From Bacillus horti (GTDB taxonomy: Bacteria; Bacillota; Bacilli; Caldalkalibacillales; JCM-10596): 64,000 nucleotides of DNA. The stretch is taken from NCBI RefSeq assembly GCF_030813115.1, contig NZ_JAUSTY010000011.1, positions 1 through 64,000 on the forward strand. Reading direction: 5' to 3'. A model generated the notes under the pieces. That model saw only the letters and a program-made list of their open reading frames with translations, made no database searches and was not told the origin of the DNA. Both the position numbers and the translations under genes were made by a program. Below are positions 1 through 8,039 of this stretch, piece by piece. The number at the start of each line of letters is the position of its first letter. Position 1 is the first letter of the stretch.

Positions 1-276
1 TGGGATTTGTTCTCTGCTTGGAACGTTTCCCAGTATACCAAGTGGCGCTTTTCTACTCAAACCTCAAATTACTTCATTACAGGAATGGCTCCTTATCCCA
101 TGTACATATATAATGTAAGGATATTTAGCCTATACAGCTTGGTATACCACAATTATAAACAACTGAGCCAGGAGGGTTTCTTTTAATTTGCTCTCTTTAA
201 AATCTCCATTACTTAATTATCATCAGATTGATTAAAACGAAGCAGCAAAACACCTAGAATAGATGTCTCTTCACCT
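1..276. other. No gene recognised
   Basis: AT-rich stretch downstream of the minus-strand metalloprotease-like gene. No credible open frame, RNA gene or strong terminator hairpin was seen on either strand. It may contain the 3' untranslated region of that gene. Confidence 0.5.
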
Positions 277-1386
277 TTAAAGCTCTACTCCAAATTCTTG
301 TTCTATAATCCTTGACACAATAGCAGATCTCACTGGATACATCATCCTAAAATTTTTTCTATTTCGAAAGAATAACATCACCGATTCAGCAAAATCTTCG
401 TGAACAGCCTGTACGGCTACCTGAGTTGGTGGTTTTTCACCATCATAGTCAGGTCTATTATAGCTTGGGTCCCTTTCCTCATGCCTCTCCTGTTGATCAA
501 TCCATGTCCAAAAAGGAACATTTTCTTTAAAATCATCGAGACGATGCTCTAGGAGCCCATGGGTTAGCTCATGAACAAAAGTATCCACCTTTTCTGAATA
601 GCTCGGCTCTTCCCCAACTTCGTTAGTTCCCTCATCATACATTACGATATGACCAGATTCCTTAAACGTTTCTGCTAATGTATGACCAAAGTCTACGTCC
701 TCATCTATTTTACCGAAGGAAGTGATCTCCTGAAGGAAATCAGCTCTAGGACTTGTTACTCTTCTACGACCAAGGATAGGAGAAAAATACTTTAATGCTT
801 CCAGGAGTGCTTTTAAATCTTCAAGCAACCATGATTCCTTTGTTCTTGTATCTAATCTTTTTAATCTTTTCTTATATTCAGATTGACCAATTTCTTCTTT
901 ATTAAGTCTCAAACTATTTTTTATAGCCAAAAAGCTGTGCCTTGAATTAAATGAGATGCCATACTCCATAAATAGTGCCATAATGATATCGTCAGCAAGC
1001 TGAATCTGATCATCGCCCTCACTGAATTCAAAAAATACGTTCTCTCCCTGAACCTCTACTTCATAGCCTCCCAGCTCTTCTTCAATCTCATCTAAGCTCG
1101 TAAATTCTCTATCTTCCTCATCCCATTCCAAAAGTACTTCCATGACAGAGGACTGTGCACTGGTGGGGAAGCTTCTTTCTTGTACAAGTAGATTCCATGT
1201 TTCTAATGCTGAATAGGGCTTATGCTCTTCTCCAATCATAATGCTTCTCTGTATGATCGACTGGAGGGCATGATTTCCTAGTGCTTTCTGTAAGACAAAA
1301 GTGGTTGGTTCTTGAGTGTGAACTGTCTTTTTTTTGTTCCCTACCTTTGTTGTAGTAACAGCTTTGTTTTTTGTACCTTTTAACAC
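277..1386 (-). CDS. Putative zinc metallopeptidase with eCIS-type N-terminal motif
   Basis: 369 residues with a GTG start behind a GGGGGAA ribosome site. Seen: a basic N-terminus, then LQKALGNHALQSIIQ at residues 32-46. This fits the LQ-x-x-(L/I)GN-x-A(V/L) segment found near the N-terminus of proteins associated with extracellular contractile injection systems, often beside DUF4157. An HELTH motif at residues 272-276 is the HExxH zinc-protease signature. A glutamate near residue 334 (EDFAE) could be the third metal ligand. No signal peptide or membrane segment. It lies 24 bases behind the 2067-1411 gene, which carries a related motif, so the two are probably co-transcribed. Metallopeptidase activity is inferred from the motif only. 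No injection-system structural gene lies in the window, so a role as cargo or effector is a guess. Confidence 0.6.
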   Translation of the reverse strand: MLKGTKNKAVTTTKVGNKKKTVHTQEPTTFVLQKALGNHALQSIIQRSIMIGEEHKPYSALETWNLLVQERSFPTSAQSSVMEVLLEWDEEDREFTSLDEIEEELGGYEVEVQGENVFFEFSEGDDQIQLADDIIMALFMEYGISFNSRHSFLAIKNSLRLNKEEIGQSEYKKRLKRLDTRTKESWLLEDLKALLEALKYFSPILGRRRVTSPRADFLQEITSFGKIDEDVDFGHTLAETFKESGHIVMYDEGTNEVGEEPSYSEKVDTFVHELTHGLLEHRLDDFKENVPFWTWIDQQERHEERDPSYNRPDYDGEKPPTQVAVQAVHEDFAESVMLFFRNRKNFRMMYPVRSAIVSRIIEQEFGVEL

Positions 1387-1410
1387 AACGCTTCCCCCAT
1401 GTGCCCATTA

Positions 1411-2067
1411 TTAATACGATGTTATTGCACTTCCCAAACTGCCGCCTGAACCTAAGCCCCCGAAATCATCATCGTCTTCATCACTATCATTATCTTTTAC
1501 TTCATCATTGTGATAGTCTTCATGCTCTGCATTATCTAGTAATTCTTGATATAACTCCGGATGTCGCTCCTCTAAGAATCTAGAGAAAAACCAATGTAAA
1601 GTTTGATTAGCATGCTCAGATTCACTCGTTCCTTGGGTTAAATCATTCAAAGTCATCCTTAACATTCTATCGCCTGTATAATCAGCCAGCTTGCCACCGT
1701 GCTTTTGTTTGAATCCATGCCAAAAATCAATAAATATATCGCCTAAAATAGGATCACTCATGATTCCAGGTCGTTTGTCTCTTTGGCTTTTCTTACCACC
1801 CTTTTTTTCCGTTCTTCTGCTTCCTTTTTCCTTCTTTCTGTTATTGCTATTGCCATCCAGATCTTTTTTTCGTCCAAGCTGAAACACTTGCTGTACAGCA
1901 CCATTTCCTATCATTCTCTGCAAGGTAAGGACATCCTTGGGATCCACTTCCCTCCCTCTAGCAACAAATGGAGCGCCTTGTCTAGATGAACTGACCTGTT
2001 TTTCCTGAATTGTATCCTTTGTATAATTAACCTTTTTATCCAAGCGACCTGCTATATGCTTGTACAT
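1411..2067 (-). CDS. Unknown protein with the same IGNxAV motif; first gene of the unit
   Basis: About 218 residues from an ATG nine bases behind GGAG; a GTG two codons earlier is possible but too close to the ribosome site. Seen: LTLQRMIGNGAVQQVFQ in the N-terminal third, matching the motif of the downstream metallopeptidase-like protein. It is followed by a very basic Lys/Arg-rich linker, a globular middle rich in aromatic residues (DFWHGF, LHWFFSRF), and a strongly acidic Asp/Glu tail ending in a Gly/Ser-rich stretch. No catalytic motif was recognised. The shared motif and 24-base spacing suggest a functional pair, perhaps an adaptor or second cargo. Function unknown. Confidence 0.6.
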   Translation of the reverse strand: MYKHIAGRLDKKVNYTKDTIQEKQVSSSRQGAPFVARGREVDPKDVLTLQRMIGNGAVQQVFQLGRKKDLDGNSNNRKKEKGSRRTEKKGGKKSQRDKRPGIMSDPILGDIFIDFWHGFKQKHGGKLADYTGDRMLRMTLNDLTQGTSESEHANQTLHWFFSRFLEERHPELYQELLDNAEHEDYHNDEVKDNDSDEDDDDFGGLGSGGSLGSAITSY

Positions 2068-2294
2068 CCTCACACGCTCCTTATTGACCTAATCGATTAG
2101 ATTTCATGCCGTACTTTTTTAATTCTTGATCACCAGTTTCTTTTCATGCTGAGATTTTAATATAGTTTATCCTTCAAAATCTGACTATTCAACATAAATC
2201 TGTCGACACATAATTGCACATAATCATTCCCTTATCAATACTGGCACGATTATAGATCACATTAAGGATTTTATTACTTATTCTACCTTCATAT

Positions 2295-2882
2295 TCAGTT
2301 CAAGACATCTAGAGTACTTAAGTTCGACATTAGGAAAGGTAACACGTTATCAACGAATATTTCAGCTGGTTCTTCCTGAGAACTGCTCCATTTAACAACC
2401 ACCCCGTAAATCGACCAACTAATCATCGTTGCGATCCATTCTATTTTCCGGAGTTCTTGAGTTGAATAATTCCCGGCCTGAGTTAAACATGTAATAATCA
2501 CGTTATACAGCTGTTCCTTGGCATTCTGCTCCATAGCTTGTGATAGAGTCCGCCTTGAATTTAACCGCTTAGTTACTTCAATCTGCCACTGACAGACTGC
2601 CAGCATCAGACTTCGCAACAAATCATGGCCCTGCAAATTCGTACCTTCTGGAATCCATGTAGATAGAATCTCCGTAAAAGCCCCCTTCATGGTCAATTCA
2701 AGCAGTTCATATTTATCTTGAAAATGGTTATAAAAAGTGGCACGGTTCAGCTCTGCCCGTTCCATAATATCTTGAATTGAGATGTCTTCAAAGTCCTTCT
2801 CTGCAAGCAAATCAGTAAATGCCTTCTGAATATATTTTCTCGTCCGCTTCACACGAGGATCATTAGGGTTAACTAAACTCAT
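2295..2882 (-). CDS. TetR/AcrR family transcriptional regulator
   Basis: 195 residues, ATG behind AAGGAG. The N-terminal TetR DNA-binding domain has its helix-turn-helix around residues 34-54 (IQDIMERAELNRATFYNHF). The C-terminal ligand domain is divergent, as usual in this family, and the ligand cannot be told. It is transcribed divergently from the short-chain dehydrogenase gene starting near 3071, the classic layout for a TetR repressor controlling its neighbour. The roughly 190-base gap contains an inverted TTGAC/GTCAA repeat that could be its operator. Confidence 0.9.
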   Translation of the reverse strand: MSLVNPNDPRVKRTRKYIQKAFTDLLAEKDFEDISIQDIMERAELNRATFYNHFQDKYELLELTMKGAFTEILSTWIPEGTNLQGHDLLRSLMLAVCQWQIEVTKRLNSRRTLSQAMEQNAKEQLYNVIITCLTQAGNYSTQELRKIEWIATMISWSIYGVVVKWSSSQEEPAEIFVDNVLPFLMSNLSTLDVLN

Positions 2883-3003
2883 GTCACATTATCTCCTTAT
2901 CTCGCTATCCCGACCTGGGAAAAACACAATTTCGATAAAATGTTGCTTACACAACAGATCAATCCTTTTGCTTATTGTTTAGCTTACGTAATAATATTAA
3001 CAT

Positions 3004-3037
3004 GTTAATTGACAATTGTTGTTTAGTCAACATTTGT
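3004..3037. promoter_or_regulatory. Possible TetR operator between regulator and SDR gene
   Basis: TTGAC at 3009-3013 and GTCAA at 3026-3030 form a 5-bp inverted repeat with a 12-base spacer. The first arm overlaps a TTGACA that could be a -35 box for the rightward gene, though no good -10 box lies 17 bases on. TTGTTTAG also occurs twice, near 2976 and 3019. Binding by the adjacent TetR protein is inference. Confidence 0.3.
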
Positions 3038-3070
3038 AGATAAAATTAATATTTTTTTGGGAGAGTGGGG

Positions 3071-3895
3071 ATGATGAAAGACTTATTTATAGCAGGCGGT
3101 ACTTCTGGAATGGGTAAAGGAATTGCCATGCACTATTTACGCCAAGGTAGCAGGGTAACTGTTTCCGGCAGTAACCTTCTCAGGGGAAAAGACTTTTTAG
3201 ATGAAGCGGCAGAACTTGGGGCTAAGAAACAGGCGTCCTTTATTCAAGCTAATCTGTTGTCTTTGTCCGAAAATCGACGGGTAATCAAAGAGGTGCAACA
3301 ACGCCATCAGTCACTTGATGGATTAGTTCTAACGGCTATGCAGCAATTTCCTAAGCGCAAACTGACTCCGGATGGTTTTGAAAGCACGCTTGCCCTTTAT
3401 TACATCAGTCGGTTTGTTTTGAGCTACGGATTGACGGAGTTGCTGGAACTCGGTGACAATCCAGTAATTGTGAGCATTGGAGGTACTGGAATGACGAAAG
3501 GAGAGATACATTGGGATGACCTGAATCTTCAACAGGGGTATGGCTTACTTAAGGCTACTCTGCAGGGAGGACGTGCAAACGATCTGCTTGGGGTGGCCTA
3601 TACCGAGAATCATAAAAACGGGAAGACCCGCTTTATTCTTAACCACCCCGGCTATACCAATAGCGGTACAAATCATTTGTCCCAGCCTTTTAAAGGGATA
3701 ATGAAAGTAATGGGTAAGCTCTTTGCACAGCCAGTAGAAAAAAGTATTCAACCGATTATCAAGCTGATGGATAATCCTCCCTCCCAACGTCTTATTGCCT
3801 GGGATCGAACGAAGTCCCTAGACCTTACCCTTCCTACTCTTAGTAAGGAGGATGCGCTTAAGCTATATAACCTTACTAAGCACATCCTAAGATAG
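3071..3895 (+). CDS. Short-chain dehydrogenase/reductase
   Basis: About 274 residues. The start was placed at ATG 3071, seven bases after GGGAG; ATG 3074 is an equal alternative, and a GTG at 3065 is too close to the ribosome site. Seen: the nucleotide-binding motif GGTSGMGKG near residues 9-17 and a YGLLK segment matching the SDR catalytic Tyr-x-x-x-Lys, with a preceding VSIGG that may hold the catalytic Ser. It should act on a small alcohol or carbonyl with NAD(P)H in the cytoplasm; the substrate is unknown. It is probably repressed by the divergent TetR protein and induced by its substrate or a related compound. Confidence 0.85.
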   Translation: MMKDLFIAGGTSGMGKGIAMHYLRQGSRVTVSGSNLLRGKDFLDEAAELGAKKQASFIQANLLSLSENRRVIKEVQQRHQSLDGLVLTAMQQFPKRKLTPDGFESTLALYYISRFVLSYGLTELLELGDNPVIVSIGGTGMTKGEIHWDDLNLQQGYGLLKATLQGGRANDLLGVAYTENHKNGKTRFILNHPGYTNSGTNHLSQPFKGIMKVMGKLFAQPVEKSIQPIIKLMDNPPSQRLIAWDRTKSLDLTLPTLSKEDALKLYNLTKHILR

Positions 3896-3969
3896 CTTAA
3901 GCGATAATTCCTTCAAATATAGGTAAGTATTATAGGCTGCAAAAGTAAATTCTTGCAGCCACTATTATT

Positions 3970-4112
3970 TGCATACATTTGAGCAGGACTCCTAACACCA
4001 CTGAGCTCAGGGATATAGGTCATAACCTCCTGATCCGACGTATATTCGTAACGGCTTGCCAATCTTTCTCTTCAAACTTTCGAATGATTAATTGCTTCGT
4101 CTTAATATACAT
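3970..4112 (-). pseudogene. Remnant of a GNAT acetyltransferase (N-terminal part, frameshifted)
   Basis: Reading leftward from ATG 4112, eight bases behind an intact GGAG site, gives a typical GNAT N-terminus (MYIKTKQLIIRKFEEKDWQA). The frame then breaks. A one-base shift restores the expected continuation YEYTSDQEVMTYIPE, after which similarity fades. Only about 45-60 of the usual 170-180 codons remain. Simplest reading: one lost base plus a large 3' deletion. No full-length copy of this subfamily is in the window; the intact GNAT gene at 27404-26589 is a different kind. Confidence 0.6.
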
Positions 4113-4146
4113 AATTCGATCTCCAATCTCTTGCGTATCTACTATA

Positions 4147-4779
4147 TCACTGCCATTCTTGATATTTTCTTAGTACTTGCCTTTTAATCCGCTGCTGCTT
4201 ACGATCAGAAAAGATGTCCTCAATATGATCTTGGCCATCTAGATTATACTTGCCATGATTCGCTGATATGACGTTCCATGCATACTCCTGATCACCGCTT
4301 ACACCAAATTCAGATTTGGTTAAGAAAAGAACGTATCGTGCATTTTCTATGAAAGGTGAATATCCCATAGGGGTAAAAATGTGGTTATTTTCTACATCAA
4401 AGTCAGTTAAGGGTTGAGGAATTGTGATTTCATTCTCTTCATATACTCCTTTAATAATATGTCGCACCTTGATTTGAGTATCTACCCAATATTCTCGTGA
4501 TTGGTCATTAATAATCCGATTTTTGTGGATCTGCTTTAATTCTTCAAAGCTTTGAGTCGCCTCTCCGATAATAATTAATTCTGCTCTGTCCTCAACATCA
4601 TTGAGGTGGTCATATTGTTTATATAACGGTTCTAGCGCTTTAGTTATGATAAAACCGTCATGCTCTACCTCCAGTATCTGAGCTTCAAAATTTGACTGTA
4701 TGTACAAGGCTATTCCTATGCCTACTAGAACAACCCCAATACTAATCAAACTTATAATCAATACCTTCTTTGATATCAC
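4147..4779 (-). CDS. Membrane-anchored protein of unknown function
   Basis: 210 residues. One N-terminal hydrophobic helix (about residues 5-27, after the basic MISKK) would anchor the protein with its C-terminal domain outside; there is no lipobox cysteine and no clear signal-peptidase site. The rest is a soluble charged domain with alternating beta-like stretches (YWVDTQIKVRHIIKGVYEEN, ENARYVLFLTKSEFG), resembling small extracytoplasmic domains common in Bacillales. No family was recognised with confidence. It stands alone between the GNAT remnant and hsp20. Confidence 0.65.
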   Translation of the reverse strand: MISKKVLIISLISIGVVLVGIGIALYIQSNFEAQILEVEHDGFIITKALEPLYKQYDHLNDVEDRAELIIIGEATQSFEELKQIHKNRIINDQSREYWVDTQIKVRHIIKGVYEENEITIPQPLTDFDVENNHIFTPMGYSPFIENARYVLFLTKSEFGVSGDQEYAWNVISANHGKYNLDGQDHIEDIFSDRKQQRIKRQVLRKYQEWQ

Positions 4780-4903
4780 CTTTGCTCTCCTTTCAAATGG
4801 AGTGTAGCAACTTCCGCCTATTTCAATATATTAGGTAATGAGGATAAAGAATCCTCTTTTTAGTGTGATAAGTGATAGACGTTAGTTTAAAAACCTAAAG
4901 GAG

Positions 4904-5347
4904 TTGATTAAAATATCTGAATTGAATCCCTATCGCAGTAATGAGGATCCTTTTGAGCAATTACTTAGATCCTTCCATGATTTGATGGAGAGCAACTGGG
5001 CGTCTCCATTTGGCTACCAATCATTTCGAAGCAGTATTCGAGAGGACACAAACCATTACATTGTAACGGCAGAGCTTCCTGGGGTTGCTAAGGATGATAT
5101 TAATCTTGAGCTAGAAGGGCATTATCTGACCATCCGTGCGAAGACTAATGAAATAAATGAGCTAAAGGATCATAACAACTATTTAATTGGTAGTTCAAGG
5201 AGAACTGGAGAATTTGTGAGGAGCTTCTTTTTAGGAAACGCGGATGTAAATTCTATTCAAGCTAAATTAGAGAACGGTTTGCTACACGTATGGATACCTA
5301 AGCTTCCTGATAACCATCATTCTCGTAAACAGATTCCAATCGACTAG
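4904..5347 (+). CDS. Hsp20/alpha-crystallin small heat-shock protein
   Basis: About 147 residues. The central alpha-crystallin domain (about residues 42-140) has the family's core signatures: REDTNHYIVTAELPGVAKDDI, GHYLTIRAKT, GEFVRSFFLGNADV and ENGLLHVWIPK. It should act as an ATP-independent holdase for unfolding proteins. The start is odd. AAAGGAG at 4897-4903 touches the TTG at 4904; the codons at normal distance are ATT 4907 or ATA 4913, and the next TTG (4922) is too far. The nominal start given is the TTG. No CIRCE-type repeat was seen upstream. Confidence 0.88.
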   Translation: MIKISELNPYRSNEDPFEQLLRSFHDLMESNWASPFGYQSFRSSIREDTNHYIVTAELPGVAKDDINLELEGHYLTIRAKTNEINELKDHNNYLIGSSRRTGEFVRSFFLGNADVNSIQAKLENGLLHVWIPKLPDNHHSRKQIPID

Positions 5348-5515
5348 TTGAGCCTGTTGAACTGAAGCGAGATGTAGCCATTAAAAGTGTTTGAAAGCGA
5401 ATCGGTGTTTCGGTGAATAACTTTGTGGATTGTGGGTAGACCTTAAAGCAAGACTTTAAGCTGAGTCAACGATTCGTTTTCATTTTTTATCATCCTGTCT
5501 TCATTCAAATACCAC

Positions 5516-5564
5516 TTGTTCTAAGCTATCTATTGTGCTACACTCTTAACATACTAATGAGTAT
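5516..5564 (+). promoter_or_regulatory. Promoter and candidate operator of the tandem-HTH TetR gene
   Basis: TTGTTC (5516-5521) and TACACT (5539-5544) are spaced 17 bases apart, a fair sigma-A promoter. Just downstream, ATACTAATGAGTAT (5551-5564) has 5-bp inverted arms ATACT/AGTAT at the expected transcription start. A near copy occurs upstream of the hydrolase gene, so an operator for the encoded TetR protein is likely. Confidence 0.5.
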
Positions 5565-5591
5565 TTGAATATAATATCAAGGAGATTAATT

Positions 5592-6371
5592 ATGTCTACA
5601 AAGGATAGAGTCTTTGAAGTTGCTGTTCGCCTCGTCGCAGAAAAGCCCTTTGATCAAATTACAATGGCAGAGATAGCTCAAGAAGCTGGAGTGCATTGGA
5701 CCTCTGTTCGCCGTTACTTTGGCGGTAAGACTGAAATGAGAGAGTGGCTTCGAGATAAACAAATGAGTGAGAATTACCAACTAAGTGATACGCGTTCACG
5801 AATCATAAAGGCTGCTGCCACCGTGTTTTCAAAAATAGGATACCATCAGGCTTCTCTAGATCTAGTTGCTGAGCACACAGGGATGACTAAAGGGGCTGTG
5901 TATTGGCATTTTAGTAGTAAGCAGGACCTTTTTCTAGCGTTATTAGAGCAGCATCTACAGCAACAAATTCGTCTACTCTCAATAAGGATTGAAGCTTTGC
6001 TTACTTCACCCAATCCACGCTTAGCACTGGAAGAATGGCTCAAAGAGCAATTAGAAGGATTAGCAGAGAATAAAGAATCAGCTGGTCTTTTCATGGAATT
6101 TGTTGTGGCTAGCCGTGAGAAAGAAGTACGCGATCGTTTAACTAGTTTACAGCGTGATTTTTTACAACACATTAGCGAATTGATAGCTGACATGCAACAT
6201 CAAGGACGAATAAGGGCAAGCATAAATCCAAGTAGTTTTGCTTTGCTGATTGATTCTATTCTAAAAGGGGCGGCTGTTGAGTGGATGATTGACCCTGAGA
6301 GGGCCGATCTTTCCTCATATATTCATACTGTTTCAGCCTTCTTATGGGAAAATATAAGTCCTTCTTCTTGA
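5592..6371 (+). CDS. TetR-family regulator with two N-terminal HTH domains
   Basis: 259 residues from ATG 5592, six bases after AAGGAGA. Seen: two successive TetR-type DNA-binding domains, the first around residues 5-55 (helix-turn-helix MAEIAQEAGVHWTSVRRYF) and the second around 66-115 (LDLVAEHTGMTKGAVYWHF). They are followed by one C-terminal ligand/dimer domain of about 140 residues. Ordinary TetR proteins are about 190-210 residues with one HTH. The second HTH matches the family consensus best; the first diverges in the recognition helix. A near-identical 14-base motif lies upstream of this gene and of the hydrolase at 6577, so autoregulation plus control of the hydrolase is inferred. Confidence 0.85.
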   Translation: MSTKDRVFEVAVRLVAEKPFDQITMAEIAQEAGVHWTSVRRYFGGKTEMREWLRDKQMSENYQLSDTRSRIIKAAATVFSKIGYHQASLDLVAEHTGMTKGAVYWHFSSKQDLFLALLEQHLQQQIRLLSIRIEALLTSPNPRLALEEWLKEQLEGLAENKESAGLFMEFVVASREKEVRDRLTSLQRDFLQHISELIADMQHQGRIRASINPSSFALLIDSILKGAAVEWMIDPERADLSSYIHTVSAFLWENISPSS

Positions 6372-6421
6372 ACTTAGGACTTGTATAAGTCTTTTCAAAG
6401 CAGATTGTTCATTCATTTTCT

Positions 6422-6446
6422 ATACCAATAACATACTAATTGGTAT
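6422..6446 (+). promoter_or_regulatory. Candidate operator upstream of the hydrolase gene
   Basis: ATACCAAT (6422-6429) and ATTGGTAT (6439-6446) form a perfect 8-bp inverted repeat with a 9-base spacer. The inner ATACTAATTGGTAT matches the motif at 5551-5564 in 12 of 14 positions, and both are followed by TTGAAT. A TTGTTC at 6405-6410 could be the -35 box of the promoter it would block. Confidence 0.45.
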
Positions 6447-6576
6447 TTGAATAATATTATAAGTAGTATATTGATGTGTTTTTCTTTATTGTACTTCCAT
6501 ATATTTTTATCTGTTTTACCACAATCTCACTAGTTTTTTGTAGGAACGCATTCTTAAATTTGAGGAGTGACATAAA

Positions 6577-7494
6577 ATGTATGTACTTATCGGTATCGGA
6601 TTTTTTATTGCTATACTAGTTATATATAATCTTCATCAATTTAAAAGAGCAGAGGAACAATATCCACCTCAAGGAAAGTTCATAACGATTAATGGCTATA
6701 GATTGCATTACTTGGAACAAGGTAAAGAAGACGGTCAGGCTGTAGTATTTTTGCATGGGGGTGTCCTTACAGCTAATGACTTTCAGGATGTAATGAGCAA
6801 AGCAGTAGCTCATGGATACCGTGCTTACGCCTTCGATCGACCAGGATATGGCTACAGTGATAGACCAAAAAACACTACACCAGAAGATCAAGCAAAGATG
6901 ATTCACGAAGCATTAGCTAAGCTTGGGGTGATAAAGCCCATATTAGTCGGGCACTCTTGGAGTGGTCTTCTAGTCTTAGCTTATGCACTTCAATACCCAG
7001 GCAAAGTGACCGGAATAATTACACTGGGAGGAGGAATGTATGCCGAAGGATATCCAGCAGAGAATGGAGATCCTATCTCATCATTGGTAATCACCCCATG
7101 GCTTGGTTTTATTTCACTCCACACTCTTCTTGCAACGATTGGTCCACTATTATCCGACCAGATTATGAAAGTAACTTTTAATCCAGAACTAGTTCCAGAG
7201 GGATATAAACAAGAAGCTAAAGCATTATGGCTTCGACCTGGCCAGTTCAGAGCAAACAGAGAGGATATCCTTTACTTCTCTTCTGTAGCAAAACGTATTT
7301 CTAAGAAGTACAAGGATATTACAGTCCCTATTGTTATTGGACTAGGGGAAGATGATCCCTTTGAAACCAAAGAACACAGCTTCCGTTTACATCGAGAAGT
7401 ACCACAATCCCATTTGTTAGTCTGGAAAGAAACAGCACACATGATTCCTCAGCTTCATCCAGAGAAAGTTTGGGAAGCAATAAAACTACTTTAA
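6577..7494 (+). CDS. Alpha/beta-fold hydrolase, membrane-anchored
   Basis: 305 residues, ATG behind GAGGAG. An N-terminal hydrophobic helix (about residues 2-18) is followed by a full alpha/beta-hydrolase fold. Seen: oxyanion-loop HGG at 60-62, nucleophile elbow GHSWSG with Ser127, acid Asp near 259-260 (GLGEDDPF) and His288 (ETAHMI), so the triad looks intact. It probably hydrolyses an ester, amide or epoxide at the inner face or outside of the membrane; the substrate is unknown. It follows the tandem-HTH TetR gene, whose putative operator is repeated in front of it. Confidence 0.85.
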   Translation: MYVLIGIGFFIAILVIYNLHQFKRAEEQYPPQGKFITINGYRLHYLEQGKEDGQAVVFLHGGVLTANDFQDVMSKAVAHGYRAYAFDRPGYGYSDRPKNTTPEDQAKMIHEALAKLGVIKPILVGHSWSGLLVLAYALQYPGKVTGIITLGGGMYAEGYPAENGDPISSLVITPWLGFISLHTLLATIGPLLSDQIMKVTFNPELVPEGYKQEAKALWLRPGQFRANREDILYFSSVAKRISKKYKDITVPIVIGLGEDDPFETKEHSFRLHREVPQSHLLVWKETAHMIPQLHPEKVWEAIKLL

Positions 7495-7567
7495 ACAATA
7501 ATTCATCTGTGATAAGATGCTAAAAATATCATATTTTTTAGCAAACCAAAAGGATGTGAAGCTTACC

Positions 7568-8017
7568 ATGTTTGACGTTTCTTCTAAATACTATGACACT
7601 ATTTACAGCACAAAAAATTACAAAACTGAAGCAGAACAGATTCATCAATACATAACCAATGAAAGGCAGGAGTATAAAACCATCCTAGACGTTGCCTGTG
7701 GGACAGCTCAACATGCCTTTTACCTAAAGGATCAGTATTTAGTTGATGGAATCGATCTTAACCCTGAATTTATATCTAACGATATTAAAATGTGTAGGAT
7801 GACTCATGCTCGAAGACAAGGCAATCTTTCCATACTAAAGCTTGATTACTTGTTCGGTACTGATTCAGGAATAGAGTATTTTACTGAGGAACATCGGATG
7901 GGGCTATTTACAGTCAATGATCTTATTCATTCATTTATGCAAGCAGGATTCGAGGTAGAATATGATGAACATGGACTTATTGGCAGAGGTATGTACATTG
8001 CACGAAAAATGGGATAG
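7568..8017 (+). pseudogene. Class I SAM methyltransferase with a large internal deletion
   Basis: An in-frame coding stretch of 149 codons. The N-terminus has a good SAM-binding motif I (ILDVACGTAQHAFYL) and the acidic beta-2 end (VDGIDLNPEF). After NPEFIS the sequence jumps straight to a segment normally near the C-terminus (NDIKMCRM, then YFTEEHRMGLFTVND and QAGFEVEYDEHGLIGRGMYI). Relatives are about 240-250 residues, so roughly 90-100 residues covering beta-4 and beta-5 are missing. The reading frame survives, so a shortened protein may be made, but methyltransferase activity is unlikely. The start was set at ATG 7568, where family similarity begins. Confidence 0.6.
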
Positions 8018-8039
8018 GCGTTACAAAAAAGGATCTACT

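Noticed and set aside
3979-4173. 64-codon rightward frame
   Set aside because: Antisense to the GNAT remnant and the end of the membrane-anchored gene; no start signal.
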